Part shown: in pieces, positions 1 through 7,313 of the stretch
How positions within the stretch are numbered: the stretch's first letter is position 1
How the letters are laid out: each line of letters begins with the position of its first letter
Assembly (NCBI GenBank): GCA_030544185.1
Contig: JAUNRO010000027.1
Coordinates: 1 to 11,330 of the forward strand
Length of the DNA stretch: 11,330 bases
Source of the DNA: Propionibacteriaceae bacterium
GTDB taxonomy: Bacteria; Actinomycetota; Actinomycetes; Propionibacteriales; Propionibacteriaceae
Direction: 5' to 3'
Position numbers and translations under genes: made by a program
Notes under the pieces: generated by a model
Databases searched by the model: none
What the model saw: the letters and a program-made list of their open reading frames with translations, nothing else
Told to the model about the DNA's origin: nothing

Positions 1-221
1 GGGCCGGAGATCGACAGGACGCCGGGGATATCGCGCTCGGAGATCCAGTTGATCGTCATCGACGTGGACGACGGGGACTGCAGATAGGGCAGGACGCGGA
101 AGCCGGACTCGGCGATCAGGCGCGTCTCGGCGGTGGCGGCCGGTGGCGCCACGGTGGTGGCGGCCAGCGGGAGCAGCGCGAGGCTGATCGTGGCGAGCGC
201 GTGGGCGGTCTTCTTCGGCAA
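1..221 (-). CDS. Secreted protein, 5' fragment; probable metallophosphoesterase with N-terminal FN3-like domain
   Basis: Only the first 73 codons are inside the window; the gene continues past the left edge. I chose the TTG at 221-219 because a clear GGAGAA ribosome binding site sits about 5 bases upstream on the minus strand. The protein starts with a classic signal peptide: MPKK, then a hydrophobic stretch (residues 8-22), then a PPAATA|ETR cleavage site near residue 31. The mature part begins with FRVLPYLQSPSSTSMTINW at about residues 41-59. This strongly resembles the opening strand of the fibronectin-like N-terminal domain of purple acid phosphatase-type and related calcineurin-like phosphoesterases (the PYLQ-x-P-x(2)-x-SMT-x-x-W pattern). 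The family call is an inference from this short motif. The catalytic domain is not visible, so another secreted enzyme with the same domain is possible. It is transcribed divergently from the peptidase E-like gene. Confidence 0.5.
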   Translation of the reverse strand, partial: MPKKTAHALATISLALLPLAATTVAPPAATAETRLIAESGFRVLPYLQSPSSTSMTINWISERDIPGVLSISG

Positions 222-393
222 CGGTTTCTCCGATTCGGGGTGGGTGGGCGAGCGGATTGCAGCAGCCAAGTGCGGGTGGGTGACAGGCGGCTGACGTCCA
301 GGCGACGGGCGGGGGAATCTTTGACGCACTGGGAACCATTGATCTCGGGGGTTCCGCCGTGGTGGGTGGGGGCGGTCTGCGAGGATGAGCGCC

Positions 394-1116
394 ATGACGA
401 CGACGCACATCGTGGCTTTGGGTGGCGGAGGATTCTCCATGTCGGCGAGCGGGGGAGTGACGCCCCTGGACCGCTACATCGTGGGGCTCAGTGACGCCAA
501 GACTCCGCATGTCTGTTTCGTCCCGACCGCCTCGGCCGATGATCCGCGCTATATCAATCACTTTCTGACGGCGTACGCCCCGATGGGCGTCCGCACCAGT
601 GTGCTGACCCTGTGGCAGAACGCCCGGGAGTCGATCAAGCGAGCGATGAACGAAGCCGATGTGCTGCTGGTCGGTGGCGGATCGACAGTCAACCTCGTGG
701 CGCTCTGGCAGGCGCACGGGCTGTCCGACGCCATCCGGGGCTTGATCAAGGAACGCAATATCGTGTTGGCCGGCATCGCCGCGGGCGCTAACGTCTGGTT
801 CGAGGCGTGCTCCACCGACTCCTTCGGGCCGGAGCTGCGACCCTGGTATGGCGGGATGGGCCTCATCACGGGCTCGTTCTGCTCGCACTTCGACGGCGAG
901 GAGCGCCGGGCACCGGACTTTGCGAACTGGGTGGCCGAGGGCCGCCTGCCCGATGGGTACGGCGCGGATGACGGGGCCGCGCTGCACGTCATTCCCGACG
1001 GCAAGACCCGCTATGTGGCGGAGAATCGAAAGGCCAAAGTCCATCGGGTCTATGGCAGCTTCACCCCGACCACGTCCGGTGTGATCGTGGAGCCGTTGAA
1101 GACGCGCATGATCTGA
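394..1116 (+). CDS. Peptidase E (S51) family protein, nucleophile Ser replaced by Ala
   Basis: This 240-residue protein has the length and layout of the peptidase E / cyanophycinase family (MEROPS S51), cytosolic enzymes that cleave Asp-X dipeptides. Family hallmarks are HIVALGGGGFSM at the N-terminus, VCFVPTAS near residue 40, VLLVGGGST near residue 90, a TDSFG motif with D142, and SHFDGE with H165. These match the Asp and His of the Ser-Asp-His triad. The nucleophile elbow normally reads G-x-S-A-G-[AS]. Here it reads GIAAGA, with Ala129 (GCC at 778-780) where the catalytic Ser should be, so ordinary peptidase activity is doubtful. I prefer the ATG at 394 because GAGG at 381-384 is nine bases upstream; the in-frame ATG at 385 abuts that GAGG and would add three residues. 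GAGGAT at 381-386 could instead be a -10 box for a leaderless transcript. The gene stands alone, divergent from the left-edge gene. Confidence 0.85.
   Translation: MTTTHIVALGGGGFSMSASGGVTPLDRYIVGLSDAKTPHVCFVPTASADDPRYINHFLTAYAPMGVRTSVLTLWQNARESIKRAMNEADVLLVGGGSTVNLVALWQAHGLSDAIRGLIKERNIVLAGIAAGANVWFEACSTDSFGPELRPWYGGMGLITGSFCSHFDGEERRAPDFANWVAEGRLPDGYGADDGAALHVIPDGKTRYVAENRKAKVHRVYGSFTPTTSGVIVEPLKTRMI
570..579. repeat. GGCGTACGCC palindrome, copy 1
   Basis: Perfect 10-bp palindrome inside the peptidase E-like gene, read as Ala-Tyr-Ala (GCG TAC GCC). It is one of six exact copies in the window; see the finding on the iterated palindrome. Confidence 0.8.
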
Positions 1117-1135
1117 GCGAGCGGTGCGGCCGGGA

Positions 1136-1164
1136 TTGTCGTGGGCGTGGACTACAGTGGCCCG
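1136..1164 (+). promoter_or_regulatory. Candidate promoter of the DUF948 gene
   Basis: TACAGT at 1153-1158 is a plausible -10 hexamer (4 of 6 to TATAAT), about 33 bases before the DUF948 start codon. TTGTCG lies 11 bases upstream at 1136-1141 and GGCCCG follows directly at 1159-1164. The same three-part arrangement recurs upstream of alaS. No good -35 is seen at the usual 17-base spacing, so the exact promoter architecture is uncertain. Confidence 0.4.
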
Positions 1165-1191
1165 GCAACCGATCGATCGTGAGGGTCTGAC

Positions 1192-1578
1192 ATGTCAGCA
1201 GGCGAGGTCGCCGGCCTCATCGCCGCCGGGGCGTTGGTGGTGCTGGTGCTGCTGTGTGCCGTGCCGCTGCTCAAGCTCGGTGGTGTCCTGGAGGAGCTCC
1301 GCCGGCAGGTGCGCGACCTCGGCCAGGAGTCGGTGCCAATCCTGAGCGAACTGAAGGGGACGGTGAGCGCGACCAATGTGGAGCTCGAGAAGCTCGCGGT
1401 GGTGACCGAGGATGCCGCCCGGGTCAGTGGCCACGCCGCGACCGTCGCCCGCAACGCGGAGGACTTCTCGTCACTGTTCACCGAGACCGTGGGCGGGCCG
1501 CTGGTGAAGCTCTCGGCCCTGGGCTTCGGGGTGCGCAAGGCGATCGGTCCCGGACCGAAGCGGAGGCGGGCCGGATGA
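1192..1578 (+). CDS. DUF948 domain membrane protein
   Basis: A 128-residue protein with a single N-terminal membrane span (about residues 7-29, rich in Val, Leu and Ala). A helical, probably coiled-coil region follows (about residues 33-100, with GGVLEELRRQVRDLG and later heptad-like repeats). The C-terminal tail is basic (PGPKRRRAG). This is the architecture of DUF948 proteins, which are inner-membrane proteins of unknown function found in Gram-positive bacteria. In actinobacteria a DUF948 gene is commonly found just upstream of alaS, as here. A ribosome binding site GAGGG lies six bases before the ATG. The stop codon overlaps the next gene's start (ATGA at 1575-1578), so the two are very probably translated together. 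A structural or scaffold role at the membrane is a guess; no catalytic motif is visible. Confidence 0.85.
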   Translation: MSAGEVAGLIAAGALVVLVLLCAVPLLKLGGVLEELRRQVRDLGQESVPILSELKGTVSATNVELEKLAVVTEDAARVSGHAATVARNAEDFSSLFTETVGGPLVKLSALGFGVRKAIGPGPKRRRAG

Positions 1579-1844
1579 AGACTGCGGTGGTGTTCGGTCT
1601 CGGTCTCGTGACGGGCGGCTACCTGGCGCTGAAGGGCCGGGAGAAGGCGCGTGAGATCGCCGAGCAGACGAGTCCCGCCCAGCTGGGGCGTACGCTCGGG
1701 AGAGCCATCGGCCAGCGCAAGGTCCAGGTCAGCGAGGACGTCGCGAACTTCTGGCACAACGTCGCCGACGGCGCGCGCCAGCGCGAGGACGAGCTGCGGA
1801 CGCAGATGCTCATGCCGGCCGACCACCCGTCCACCCGCCCCTGA
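1575..1844 (+). CDS. Small membrane-anchored protein (DUF6167-like)
   Basis: An 89-residue protein starting with a short hydrophobic segment (MKTAVVFGLGLVTGGYLAL), which probably acts as a membrane anchor. A charged helical region follows, with basic and acidic residues alternating (about residues 20-80). The start ATG overlaps the DUF948 stop codon, and GGAGG at 1562-1566 gives an eight-base spacing, so this start is firm. In actinobacteria a small protein of this type (annotated DUF6167 in related genomes, from memory) sits between the DUF948 gene and alaS. Function is unknown. The coupling suggests that it and the DUF948 protein form a membrane-associated pair, which is an inference. Confidence 0.75.
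   Translation: MKTAVVFGLGLVTGGYLALKGREKAREIAEQTSPAQLGRTLGRAIGQRKVQVSEDVANFWHNVADGARQREDELRTQMLMPADHPSTRP
1687..1696. repeat. Near-copy of the GGCGTACGCC palindrome
   Basis: GGCGTACGCT differs from the iterated palindrome only at the last base. It lies in the small DUF6167-like gene, in a frame that reads through it as part of Arg-Thr-Leu. Confidence 0.4.
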
Positions 1845-1873
1845 CCCCGGGCCGGCGCGTCCAGGTCGGACTT

Positions 1874-1902
1874 TTGTCGCACGGGACCCATAGACTGGCC
1901 CG
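1874..1902 (+). promoter_or_regulatory. Candidate promoter of alaS
   Basis: TAGACT at 1891-1896 is a plausible -10 hexamer (4 of 6). TTGTCG at 1874-1879 is 11 bases upstream and GGCCCG at 1897-1902 follows directly, the same arrangement as upstream of the DUF948 gene. Transcription from here would give a leader of about 95 bases before alaS. That leader holds two small hairpins (1926-1936 and 1951-1963). Confidence 0.4.
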
Positions 1903-1997
1903 TCGGATGCGGTTGGGGAATATCCGGAGCCGCTCCACGTTGTCCTGATGGTGGCCCTGCCACGATCGAACCCCGACGTCAGCCAAGGATCAGATCT

Positions 1998-4688
1998 ATG
2001 AAGACAGCCGATATCCGGCGCCGTTTCCTCGACTTCTTCGCCGCGCGCGGCCACCAGGTCGTGCCGTCGGCGCCGCTGCTCTATCAGGATCCGACCCTGC
2101 TGTTCGTCAACGCCGGCATGGTGCCGTTCAAGCCCTACTTCACCGGTCAGGAGACCCCGCCCTTCGATCGCGCGGCGAGCGTGCAGAAGTGCGTGCGGAC
2201 CCTGGACATCGAAGAGGTCGGCAAGACCACCCGGCACGGCACGTTCTTCCAGATGAACGGCAACTTCTCCTTCGGTGACTATTTCAAGGCCGGCGCGATC
2301 GAATATGCGTGGGAGCTGGTCACCAACGAGCAGCACAACGGCGGCCTCGGCTTCGCGCCCGAGCGGGTCTGGGTCACCGTGCTCGGCCCCGGCCACCACC
2401 CCAACTTCCCCGATGGCGACATCGAGGCCATCAAGCTGTGGCAGCAGGTCGGCGTCCCCGCCGAGCGCATCCAGCAGCGCAACCTCAAGGACAACTACTG
2501 GAACATGGGCATCGCCGGCCCCGGCGGGCCGTGCTCGGAGATCTATATCGACCGCGGCCCGGAATATGGTCCCGACGGGGGCCCGGTGGTGGACGAGGAC
2601 CGGTTCCTGGAGATCTGGAACCTCGTGTTCATGCAGAACGAGCTGTCCGCCGTGCGCGCCAAGGACGATTTCGACATCTCCGGCGACCTGCCCGCCAAGA
2701 ACATCGACACCGGCATGGGCCTGGAGCGGGTGGCCTATCTGCTGCAGGGCGTCGACAACATGTATGAGATCGACGAGGTCTATCCCGTCATCGACCGCGC
2801 GGCTGAGCTCGCCGGCAAGCGCTATGGTGCCGGCGGGGAGGACGACATCCGGATGCGGGTCGTCGCCGACCACGTCCGCTCCTCGCTGATGCTGATGACC
2901 GATGGTGTCACCCCGGGCAACGAGACCCGCGGCTATGTGCTGCGGCGCCTGCTGCGCCGCTCGGTGCGTGCGATGCGGCTCCTCGGCGTCGAGGACCGGG
3001 TGCTGCCCGAGCTGCTGCCGATCAGCCGCGATCTCATGGCCACTTCCTATCCGGAGGTCGCCGAGAACTGGCCGCGCGTCTCCGCCGCGGCGTACGCCGA
3101 AGAGGACGCGTTCCGCCGGACCCTCGCCGCGGGCACCCAGATCTTCGACGGTGCGGTCGCGGATGCGAAGTCCCACCACCAGACCGTGCTCTCCGGTGAC
3201 CGCGCGTTCCAGCTGCACGACACCTATGGTTTCCCGATCGACCTGACTCTGGAGATGGCGGCCGAGCAGGGGCTGCAGGTCGACCGCGAGCAGTTCACCG
3301 CGCTGATGAGCGAGCAGAGGGAGCGTGCCCGCGCGGACGCCAAGGCCAAGAAGGGCAGCGCTCAGAGCACCGAGGCCTACAAGTCGCTGCGGGTGCACGG
3401 CGCGACCGGTTTCCGGGGCTATTACGACCTGACCGTCGACTCCAACGTCCTCGGCATTGTCCGCGACGGTGAGCTGGTGAACTCCGCCGAGCCCGGCGAC
3501 ATCGTCGAGGTCGTGCTGGCCGACACCCCGTTCTATGCCGAGTCCGGTGGTCAGGACGCCGACCGCGGCACGATCGATGCCGGTGAGACCCGCCTCGACG
3601 TGCTCGACGTGCAGCGCCCGATCGACGGGCTGATCGTGCACAAGGTCGAGGTGGGCAGCGGCCTGCTGGAGACCGGGGCGAACGTGCTCGCCAGCGTTGA
3701 TCCGTTCCACCGGATGGGCGCCTGCCAGGCCCACTCCGCGACGCACATCGTGCACGCGGTCCTCCACGACGTCGTCGGCCCAACCGCGGTGCAGGCGGGT
3801 TCATACAACAAACCCGGCTATCTGCGGTTCGACTTCAACGCGAGCTCCGGGCTCAGCCCTGCCCAGCGCGAGGAGGTGGAGGGCCTCGCCAACGAGGCCA
3901 TCCGCAACGACCTCCCGGTCACCTCCCGCGAGCTGCCGCTGAGCGAGGCCAAGGAACTCGGCGCGATGGCGATGTTCGGCGAGAAATACCCCGACATCGT
4001 GCGCATGGTCGAGATGGGTGGCCCGTGGTCCCGCGAGCTCTGTGGTGGCACGCATGTCCAGCACTCCTCCCAGATCGGGCTGCTGAACCTGCTCGGGGAG
4101 TCGTCGATCGGTTCGGGTGTGCGCCGCGTTGAGGCGCTGGTGTCGACCGACGCGTTCAAGCACATGGCTGCAGAGCGGAGCCTGGTGAGCAACCTCACCG
4201 GGATGCTCAAGGTCCGCCCCGATGCGCTGGTCGAGCGGATCGAGCGGATGATGGTCCAGCTCAAGGACGCCGAGAAGCAGATCGCGGCCTACAAGTCCGC
4301 GGAGGTCCTCGGCAACGCCCAGGCCCTGGCCGATGCGGCCAAGGACATGTGGGGCGTCGGCTTCATCGGCCGCCATGTCGAGGGCGTCACCGGGGGCGAC
4401 CTGCGGACCCTCGCCCAGGAGGTGCGCGGGCGGCTCGGCAGCCGGGCGGCGGTCGTCGCGCTGATCGGCGGCACGCCGGACAAGCCGGCGCTGGTCGTCG
4501 CCACCACCGAGGGTGCCCGGCATCGGGGGCTGAAGGCGGGCGATCTGGTCCGGCTCGGCACCCAGCGGCTCGGTGGCAAGGGCGGCGGCACCGACGACCT
4601 GGCCCAGGGCGGTGGCACCGACGCGGCGGCGATCCCCGACGCGCTGCAGACGGTGGAATATGAGGTCGGCCGGATCGCCACCTCGTGA
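1998..4688 (+). CDS. alaS: Alanyl-tRNA synthetase
   Basis: AlaRS charges tRNA-Ala with alanine in the cytosol and removes mischarged Ser and Gly. At 896 residues it is full length for the bacterial enzyme. The class II catalytic domain opens with DIRRRFLDFF, then PTLLFVNAGMVPF and RHGTFFQMNGNFSFGDYF, and runs to about residue 360 with NETRGYVLRRLLRR near 310. The editing domain carries the zinc-binding HSATH (H579, H583) and CGGTH (C682, H686) motifs. The C-terminal DHHA1/C-Ala domain ends with GGKGGGTDDLAQGGG near residue 860. The ATG at 1998 is preceded by AAGGA about eight bases upstream. The stop codon overlaps the ruvX start (GTGA at 4685-4688), indicating translational coupling. A candidate promoter lies at 1874-1902, so alaS can be expressed apart from the two upstream genes. 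Confidence 0.99.
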   Translation: MKTADIRRRFLDFFAARGHQVVPSAPLLYQDPTLLFVNAGMVPFKPYFTGQETPPFDRAASVQKCVRTLDIEEVGKTTRHGTFFQMNGNFSFGDYFKAGAIEYAWELVTNEQHNGGLGFAPERVWVTVLGPGHHPNFPDGDIEAIKLWQQVGVPAERIQQRNLKDNYWNMGIAGPGGPCSEIYIDRGPEYGPDGGPVVDEDRFLEIWNLVFMQNELSAVRAKDDFDISGDLPAKNIDTGMGLERVAYLLQGVDNMYEIDEVYPVIDRAAELAGKRYGAGGEDDIRMRVVADHVRSSLMLMTDGVTPGNETRGYVLRRLLRRSVRAMRLLGVEDRVLPELLPISRDLMATSYPEVAENWPRVSAAAYAEEDAFRRTLAAGTQIFDGAVADAKSHHQTVLSGDRAFQLHDTYGFPIDLTLEMAAEQGLQVDREQFTALMSEQRERARADAKAKKGSAQSTEAYKSLRVHGATGFRGYYDLTVDSNVLGIVRDGELVNSAEPGDIVEVVLADTPFYAESGGQDADRGTIDAGETRLDVLDVQRPIDGLIVHKVEVGSGLLETGANVLASVDPFHRMGACQAHSATHIVHAVLHDVVGPTAVQAGSYNKPGYLRFDFNASSGLSPAQREEVEGLANEAIRNDLPVTSRELPLSEAKELGAMAMFGEKYPDIVRMVEMGGPWSRELCGGTHVQHSSQIGLLNLLGESSIGSGVRRVEALVSTDAFKHMAAERSLVSNLTGMLKVRPDALVERIERMMVQLKDAEKQIAAYKSAEVLGNAQALADAAKDMWGVGFIGRHVEGVTGGDLRTLAQEVRGRLGSRAAVVALIGGTPDKPALVVATTEGARHRGLKAGDLVRLGTQRLGGKGGGTDDLAQGGGTDAAAIPDALQTVEYEVGRIATS
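3089..3098. repeat. GGCGTACGCC palindrome, copy 2
   Basis: Exact copy inside alaS, read as Ala-Tyr-Ala. The flanking C and G extend it to a 12-bp palindrome at 3088-3099. Confidence 0.8.
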
Positions 4689-5197
4689 GCGAGAACGTGC
4701 CGGATGCGGCAGAGCCGCGGGGCTTCCGTCCCGGCGTACGCCTCGGGGTGGATTGGGGCGATGCCCGGATCGGGGTGGCGGCCTGCGACCCGCAGGGCAC
4801 CCTGGCCTATCCGGTGGAGACCGTGCCGGGCGGCAAGCGGGCCGAGGCACGGCTGGCCGCGCTGGTGGCCGAGCACGAACCCATCGAGGTGATCGTCGGG
4901 CTGCCCCGCTCGCTGTCGGGTGGGGACGGGCCGTCGGCCAACAAGATCCGGCGGCGGGCGCGGTCGCTGGCGCTGCGGGTTGCGCCCGTTCAGGTACGCT
5001 TGCTCGACGAGAGACTGACCACGGTGTCTGCGGCGCGGGCCCTGTCCGACAGCGGGCGCAGGAGCCATCAGCAGCGGTCCGTGATCGACCAGGTCGCTGC
5101 GGTGACGATCCTGGATCACGCTCTCGACACCGAGCGGAGGACTGGTTCCCCGCCGGGTGAACCGCTGTTGACCAATAAGCGAGGGGTCCGAGGTTGA
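4685..5197 (+). CDS. ruvX: RuvX/YqgF-type RNase H-fold nuclease (putative Holliday-junction resolvase)
   Basis: The 170-residue protein carries the YqgF family motifs in order. LGVDWGDARIGVAACD near residues 18-33 holds the first catalytic Asp of the RNase H fold. VGLPRSLSGGDGPSA is near residue 76, LLDERLTTVSA near residue 106, and IDQVAAVTILDHALD near residue 140 holds the final acidic residue. Members have been described as a Holliday-junction resolvase and as a factor for 16S rRNA 5'-end processing; which applies here cannot be told. Translation starts at GTG 4685 overlapping the alaS stop, and ends overlapping the TTG of mltG, so it sits inside a tightly coupled alaS-ruvX-mltG unit. The N-terminus is about 15 residues longer than the E. 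coli protein, with a charged, probably unstructured extension. Confidence 0.95.
   Translation: MSENVPDAAEPRGFRPGVRLGVDWGDARIGVAACDPQGTLAYPVETVPGGKRAEARLAALVAEHEPIEVIVGLPRSLSGGDGPSANKIRRRARSLALRVAPVQVRLLDERLTTVSAARALSDSGRRSHQQRSVIDQVAAVTILDHALDTERRTGSPPGEPLLTNKRGVRG
4733..4742. repeat. GGCGTACGCC palindrome, copy 3
   Basis: Exact copy in ruvX, read in a different frame from copies 1 and 2: Gly-Val-Arg (GGC GTA CGC). It uses the Val codon GTA, which is rare in this window. Confidence 0.8.
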
Positions 5198-6333
5198 GCG
5201 AGCTGCTGGAGCCGGAGCAGAAGAACCGCCCGGATGACGAGCGCGACTGGAACGAGACGTTTCGGCACGCCAAGAGCATTTTCGCGGTGGTGCTGTCGCT
5301 GGTCGTGCTGATCGGTGGGGGCCTGTTCGCCTATAACAAGGTCGGTTCGGCCGTGGCCGGCATCTTCGTCGCCGAGGACTACGAGGGTCCGGGTGAGGAG
5401 GATGTCGAGGTCGCGATCCCCCAGGGATCGACCCTCGACGAGATCGGGTCGATCCTGCGGGACAACGACGTGATCGCCTCGACCGAGGCCTTCAGCCGCG
5501 CCGCGGCCGAGACCCCGAACGCCAACCAGTTGCAGGCGGGCACCTATTCGCTGAAGACGAAGATGCGGGCCCGGGATGCGATCCAGGCGATGCTGGATGC
5601 CGGGGTGAAGGGCGGCAAGCGGTTCCTCATCCGGGAGGGCCTGCGGCTGGATGCCCAGGTGGCGGAGCTGTCCAAACAGACCGAGATCCCCATCGAGGCG
5701 TTCGAGACCGCTCTGGAGAACCCCGAGGGTTATGGCCTGCCGGCGATGGCGAACGGCAATCCCGAGGGTTATCTGTTCCCGGACACCTATGAGATGGCCG
5801 GCAACGATCCGAATGCGGCGCTGACGATGATGACCGCGAACTTCGAGCGCAAGGCCAATGAGGTCCAGCTGGAGGCCCGGGCGAACGAGCTCGATCGCGA
5901 GCCGGCCGAGCTGGTCGTCGTCGCCTCGATCGTCGAGGCCGAGGTGCGCCGTCCAGAGGATCGGAGCAAGGTCGCGCGCGTGATCTACAACCGGCTCGAA
6001 GCCCGGCCTTCGATGAGGCTGCAGATGGACTCCACGGTCCATTATGCGGTGAACAGCACCCAGGGCAGCGGTGTGACGACCTCCGACGCCGACCGGGCGA
6101 ACCCCTCGCCCTACAACACCTATGTGCACGAGGGCCTGCCCCCCGGCCCGATCGGGGCGCCCGGCAAGTCCGCTCTGGAGGCGGCCGCGAATCCCGAGGA
6201 CGGGGACTGGCTCTATTTCGTGACCATCAACATGGACACCGGCGAGACGGTCTTCGCCGAGACCTTCAACGAGCATCAGCAAAACGTCCGGCGGTTCCAG
6301 GCCTGGTGCCAGGAGAATCCGGGCAAGTGCTGA
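5194..6333 (+). CDS. mltG: Endolytic murein transglycosylase
   Basis: MltG (YceG) cleaves nascent peptidoglycan strands at the outer face of the membrane and is thought to set glycan length. The 379-residue protein has a hydrophilic cytosolic N-terminus (about 1-28) and one membrane span (about 29-46, AVVLSLVVLIGGGLFAY). A LysM-like segment follows (near residues 70-100, VEVAIPQGSTLDEIGSIL). The catalytic domain includes VVASIVEAEVRRPEDR, where E248 aligns with the catalytic Glu of the ASIVExE motif. MDSTVHYA, SPYNTYVHEGLPPGPI and TGETVFAETFNEHQQN follow. Translation begins at TTG 5194, overlapping the ruvX stop. AGGGG lies about eight bases upstream, so the rare start codon is well supported. 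The alaS-ruvX-mltG-aroE order is widespread in actinobacteria. Confidence 0.97.
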   Translation: MSELLEPEQKNRPDDERDWNETFRHAKSIFAVVLSLVVLIGGGLFAYNKVGSAVAGIFVAEDYEGPGEEDVEVAIPQGSTLDEIGSILRDNDVIASTEAFSRAAAETPNANQLQAGTYSLKTKMRARDAIQAMLDAGVKGGKRFLIREGLRLDAQVAELSKQTEIPIEAFETALENPEGYGLPAMANGNPEGYLFPDTYEMAGNDPNAALTMMTANFERKANEVQLEARANELDREPAELVVVASIVEAEVRRPEDRSKVARVIYNRLEARPSMRLQMDSTVHYAVNSTQGSGVTTSDADRANPSPYNTYVHEGLPPGPIGAPGKSALEAAANPEDGDWLYFVTINMDTGETVFAETFNEHQQNVRRFQAWCQENPGKC

Positions 6334-6346
6334 GCGTTTTTCGCCC

Positions 6347-7207
6347 ATGAGTGACGTTGCGCGGACCGTGGGCCCGCCCGCCCCGGAGCAGCGTCGGTGT
6401 GCGGTCCTGGGTTTCCCGATCGAGCACTCGCTCTCGCCGGCGCTGCACACGGCGGCCTATGCCGAGCTCGGCCTCACCGACTGGAGCTATCACCGCTATG
6501 CGGTCGACCGTGGCGGGTTGGCCGAGTTCGTGGACGCCTGCGACGGCAGCTGGCGCGGGTTCAGCATGACCATGCCGCTGAAGGACGAGGCGCTGGAGCT
6601 GGGTGAGGTGTCCCCGGCAGCGGCGCTGACGGGGGCGGCGAACACGCTGATCTTCGCCGGCGATCGGATCGTGGTCCACAACACCGACATCGAGGGATTC
6701 TGGCGCCCGCTCATTGCCCACTTCCGGGTGGCGTCGGCCGCTGACGTGCCGGTGGCCTCGGCGGTGATTCTCGGCGGCGGCGCGACCGCCCGGTCGGCGT
6801 TCGCCGCGCTCGTGAGCATGGGCGTAGGCGAGATCACGGTGTGTGCCCGGACCAGATCGAAGGTCGAGGCCTGGGCGCCGATGTTCGACACGACCGGCGT
6901 CGTCCCGCGCGTGGTGGACTTCGCGGAGGTGCCGGAGTCCGATCTGCTCATCGCCACCGCGACGAAGGGCGCGGCGGATCCGCTGGCGGAACGGATCGCG
7001 TCGAGCCAGCGGATCGTGTTCGATGCGATCTATGACCCCTGGCCGACCGAGCTCGGCCGGGCGGCCACGGCCGCGGGACGGATCGTGTTCTCCGGGTTGG
7101 ACCTGCTCGTCGCCCAGGCGATCGCCCAGGTGGAGCTGATGACCGGCCGCACGGTCGCGCCCGAGGTCCTGATGACGGCCGGCCGCGCCGCCCTCGCCGC
7201 GCGCTGA
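6347..7207 (+). CDS. aroE: Shikimate dehydrogenase
   Basis: AroE reduces 3-dehydroshikimate to shikimate with NADPH. The 286-residue protein has the shikimate-binding HSLSPALH (S28, S30), TMPLK with catalytic K79, GAANT with N99, and NTDIEGF with D114. The Rossmann loop [11 protein letters not shown] lies near residue 143, and the C-terminal [19 protein letters not shown] also fits. The cofactor motif reads CARTRSK, where NRTxxR/K is common for NADP enzymes: the Asn is Ala but the Arg is kept, so NADP use is still likely. The gene starts 13 bases after mltG with no obvious ribosome binding site, so translation may rely on coupling to mltG. An internal start such as GTG at residue 8 cannot be excluded. 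A 106-base gap follows before aroC. Confidence 0.96.
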   Translation: MSDVARTVGPPAPEQRRCAVLGFPIEHSLSPALHTAAYAELGLTDWSYHRYAVDRGGLAEFVDACDGSWRGFSMTMPLKDEALELGEVSPAAALTGAANTLIFAGDRIVVHNTDIEGFWRPLIAHFRVASAADVPVASAVILGGGATARSAFAALVSMGVGEITVCARTRSKVEAWAPMFDTTGVVPRVVDFAEVPESDLLIATATKGAADPLAERIASSQRIVFDAIYDPWPTELGRAATAAGRIVFSGLDLLVAQAIAQVELMTGRTVAPEVLMTAGRAALAAR

Positions 7208-7265
7208 GCACACTGGCCCCCGCACGTCTGCGGTCCGGGCAACCGGGCCCGGGCGGGTGCGTTTC

Positions 7266-7274
7266 TGCGAGAAT
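7266..7274 (+). promoter_or_regulatory. Candidate extended -10 promoter of aroC
   Basis: In the 106-base gap between aroE and aroC, TGC precedes GAGAAT (4 of 6 to TATAAT), which has the form of an extended -10 element. It lies about 40 bases before the aroC ATG. No convincing -35 is visible. It would allow aroC-aroK-aroB to be transcribed separately from mltG-aroE. Confidence 0.3.
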
Positions 7275-7313
7275 GCCGCGGTGCGCCGGTGCTCGGCGCA
7301 CGGGAGAGGAATC

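Noticed and set aside
237..372. G-runs (237-248 and 347-372) as possible G-quadruplexes
   Set aside because: Only three runs of three or more G occur in each place, so a standard four-run quadruplex is not supported.
1152..3767. Very long open frame on the minus strand (871 codons) opposite the DUF948 gene, the small gene and alaS
   Set aside because: It is a shadow of the GC-biased third positions of the plus-strand genes. Its translation is compositionally odd (His, Asp, Gly and Arg rich) with no recognisable domain, and the plus strand has unmistakable genes.
3801..6450. Long minus-strand open frames opposite alaS, ruvX and mltG
   Set aside because: Same shadow effect; no ribosome binding site, no motifs, and complete overlap with well-identified plus-strand genes.
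7117..7126. One exact copy of the cyanobacterial HIP1 palindrome GGCGATCGCC in aroE
   Set aside because: A single copy is compatible with chance, unlike the six copies of GGCGTACGCC.
7243..7252. Palindrome CCGGGCCCGG in the aroE-aroC gap as a possible terminator
   Set aside because: It has no loop, no following T tract, and GC-only palindromes are common at this base composition.
7257..7313. Upstream extension of aroC from GTG 7257
   Set aside because: The extra 19 residues lack similarity to the conserved chorismate synthase N-terminus. The ATG at 7314 has a good GAGAGGA ribosome binding site, and the extension overlaps a likely promoter.
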